A DNA stretch of 64,000 nt. Origin: Erythrobacter cryptus DSM 12079. GTDB taxonomy: Bacteria > Pseudomonadota > Alphaproteobacteria > Sphingomonadales > Sphingomonadaceae. The notes beneath the pieces were generated by a model, which ran no database searches, had not been told where the DNA came from, and saw nothing but the letters and a program-made list of their open reading frames with translations. The translations under genes and the position numbers were made by a program. This document shows, piece after piece, positions 62,744 through 64,000 of this stretch. Position 1 is the stretch's first letter; each line of letters opens with the position of its first letter. The DNA is taken from the NCBI RefSeq assembly GCF_000422985.1, contig NZ_AUHC01000002.1, forward strand, positions 328,191 to 392,190, written 5' to 3'.

Positions 62744-63351
62744 CTGCCAACGGAACTCCCGCACCCATGGGCATGAGCGAGCGGCAATATGCGGCGCATG
62801 CCGGGATCTCGCGCGGCGCGGTGCAGAAGGCGCGCGCCGCCGGGCGGCTGGTGCTGCATCCCGACGGCTCGATCGATGCCGCCGCTTCCGATGTGCGCCG
62901 CGCCGAGGCCACCGATCCGGCCAGATCCCGCCGCGGCCCGGCAGAGCGCGTCAGGCCCGTGCCCGAGGCCGCCGTCGCCGCCGTGGGCGAGACCCTGCGC
63001 GAGCAGGGGCTGGCCGCGCCGCCGGCGAACAGTGGAATGACCTTCCTCCAGGCGCGCACCGCCAACGAGGTGCTGAAAGCCCAGGAGCGGCGCATCCGGC
63101 TGCAGAAGCTGAAGGGCGAGCTGGTTGAGCGCGCCCGGGCCGAGGCGCTGGTCTTCCGTCTGGCGCGCGAGGAGCGCGAGGCGTGGATCACCTGGCCGGC
63201 GCGGGTGGCGGCGCTGATGGCGGCCGAGCTCTCGGCCGCGTGCAGCGAGGAGGTGAACGTGGAGGTGGCGGCGATGCAGAAAATCCTGGAGGACCATGTC
63301 CGCAGCCACCTCGAGGAGCTTGCCGCCCCACGGGCCCCCGACCTCACCTGA
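62740..63351 (+). CDS. Terminase small-subunit-like protein
   Basis: 203-residue protein, start within ATGA. The N-terminus is a winged HTH-like segment (SERQYAAHAGISRGAVQKARAA, GRLVLHPDGSIDA) that fits DNA recognition for packaging; the C-terminal half is a coiled-coil-like helix (LKAQERRIRLQKLKGELVER, ARAEALVFRLAREEREAWIT). It is directly before the large subunit, which overlaps it by 56 nt. Role inferred from position and HTH. Confidence 0.8.
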   Translation: MTANGTPAPMGMSERQYAAHAGISRGAVQKARAAGRLVLHPDGSIDAAASDVRRAEATDPARSRRGPAERVRPVPEAAVAAVGETLREQGLAAPPANSGMTFLQARTANEVLKAQERRIRLQKLKGELVERARAEALVFRLAREEREAWITWPARVAALMAAELSAACSEEVNVEVAAMQKILEDHVRSHLEELAAPRAPDLT

Positions 63352-64000
63352 GGCGCGCGCGGCGGGCGAGGCCTTCGCCGGCGCGGCTGACATCCTGCGC
63401 GCCTGGGCACGCGGTCTCGCGCCCGATCCGCTGCTCGCGGTCTCCGCCTGGGCCGATCGCCACCGGATGCTCGCCGCGCGCGCCTCGGCCGAGCCGGGGC
63501 GCTATCGCACGGCGAGAACGCCCTACATGCGCGAGATCATGGACCGGCTCGGTCCGCACGATCCGGTGCAGCGGGTAGTGTTCATGAAGGCCGCGCAGGT
63601 GGGCGCGACCGAGGCCGGCAACAACTGGATCGGCTATGTCATCCACCAGGCGCCGGGGCCGATGCTCGCGGTTCAGCCCACGGTGGAGCTGGCCAAGCGC
63701 CATTCGCGCCAGCGCATCGATCCGCTGATCGCCGAAAGCCCGGCGCTGCGGGAGCGGGTGAAGCCTGCCCGGTCCCGCGATGCCGGCAACACCATGCTGT
63801 CGAAGGAGTTCGCGGGCGGCATCCTGATCATGACGGGCGCGAACTCGGCCGTGGGCCTGCGCTCGATGCCGGCGCGCTACATCTTCCTCGACGAGATCGA
63901 CGCCTATCCGGCCTCGGCCGACGAGGAGGGCGATCCGGTGAGCCTCGCCGAGGCGCGCTCGCTCACCTTCGCCCACCGGCGCAAGGTGCTGCTGGTCTCG
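63296..64000 (+). CDS. Phage terminase large subunit, GpA type, C-terminus cut off
   Basis: At least 235 residues are in the window; the gene runs off the right edge. From ATG 63296, inside the small-subunit gene, it reads to TPYMREIMDRLGP. The ATPase signatures are VFMKAAQVGATEAGNNWIGY (Walker A-like) and RYIFLDEIDAYP (Walker B). These match the lambda GpA family of packaging motors, normally about 600-700 residues. It confirms that the module is of tailed-phage origin. Confidence 0.93.
   Translation, partial: MSAATSRSLPPHGPPTSPEARAAGEAFAGAADILRAWARGLAPDPLLAVSAWADRHRMLAARASAEPGRYRTARTPYMREIMDRLGPHDPVQRVVFMKAAQVGATEAGNNWIGYVIHQAPGPMLAVQPTVELAKRHSRQRIDPLIAESPALRERVKPARSRDAGNTMLSKEFAGGILIMTGANSAVGLRSMPARYIFLDEIDAYPASADEEGDPVSLAEARSLTFAHRRKVLLVS

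Overview
This is a GC-rich chromosomal window from an alphaproteobacterium, most likely a sphingomonad (Sphingomonadaceae/Erythrobacteraceae type). That placement is an inference. It rests on a crtY-crtI carotenoid pair, several acyl-CoA dehydrogenase genes, MipA/OmpV and GPH-type transporter genes, an RSH-type (p)ppGpp enzyme and a tol-pal/his arrangement usual in that order.

Layout. 1-2.35 kb: carotenoid genes crtY-crtI on the minus strand (crtI runs off the left edge). 2.5-16.7 kb: housekeeping and envelope genes, including a MipA-like outer-membrane protein, an exported amidohydrolase, a TPP riboswitch with thiC, a ribosome hibernation factor, an unusual photolyase-related protein, an S41 protease lipoprotein, a SWIB protein, a cupin/DoxX/DUF3253 operon, an M19 dipeptidase and dapD. 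16.8-25.5 kb: an acyl-CoA/alcohol catabolic region (phosphotransferase, Zn-alcohol dehydrogenase, three acyl-CoA dehydrogenases, MFS transporter, SDR). 25.5-28.3 kb: a candidate minus-strand small RNA, a Crp/Fnr regulator, gmk and sspB. 28.4-36.8 kb: one long plus-strand run, hisB-hisH-hisA-(small membrane gene)-hisF-hisE-HIT-ybgC-tolQ-tolR-tolA-tolB-pal. 37-47.6 kb: J-domain protein, a frameshifted Tat-exported amidohydrolase, SDR, SLC13-type permease, infC (with a rare ATA start), pdeM, hemF, an RSH-type (p)ppGpp synthetase/hydrolase, a repeat-rich stretch and a cyclophilin. 47.9 kb: tRNA-Ser(GGA) with its terminator.

48.0-64.0 kb is accessory DNA. It begins just after the tRNA with a type II restriction-modification cassette (vsr, C5 methyltransferase, endonuclease). 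Next is a serine-recombinase cassette of four genes joined by 4-nt overlaps. A prophage-like plus-strand module follows: a hypothetical protein, a Toprim/helicase replication protein, small ORFs, a DUF6362-like protein, a ParB-adenine methyltransferase fusion, a C5 methyltransferase, a small membrane protein, and terminase small and large subunits (the last truncated by the right edge). The gaps in this module hold a cluster of G-run palindromes, an iteron-like array and a 60-bp nested palindrome.

The observations most worth a second look are: two apparently meaningful overlapping reading frames in the C-terminal third of the phage C5 methyltransferase; a photolyase-like protein whose FAD domain comes before a Rossmann-like domain (possible circular permutation); the 10-bp palindrome TGTTGCAACA found three times next to unrelated genes; the triple-hairpin small-RNA candidate at 25.57-25.73 kb; and the palindrome and iteron clusters in the phage module.
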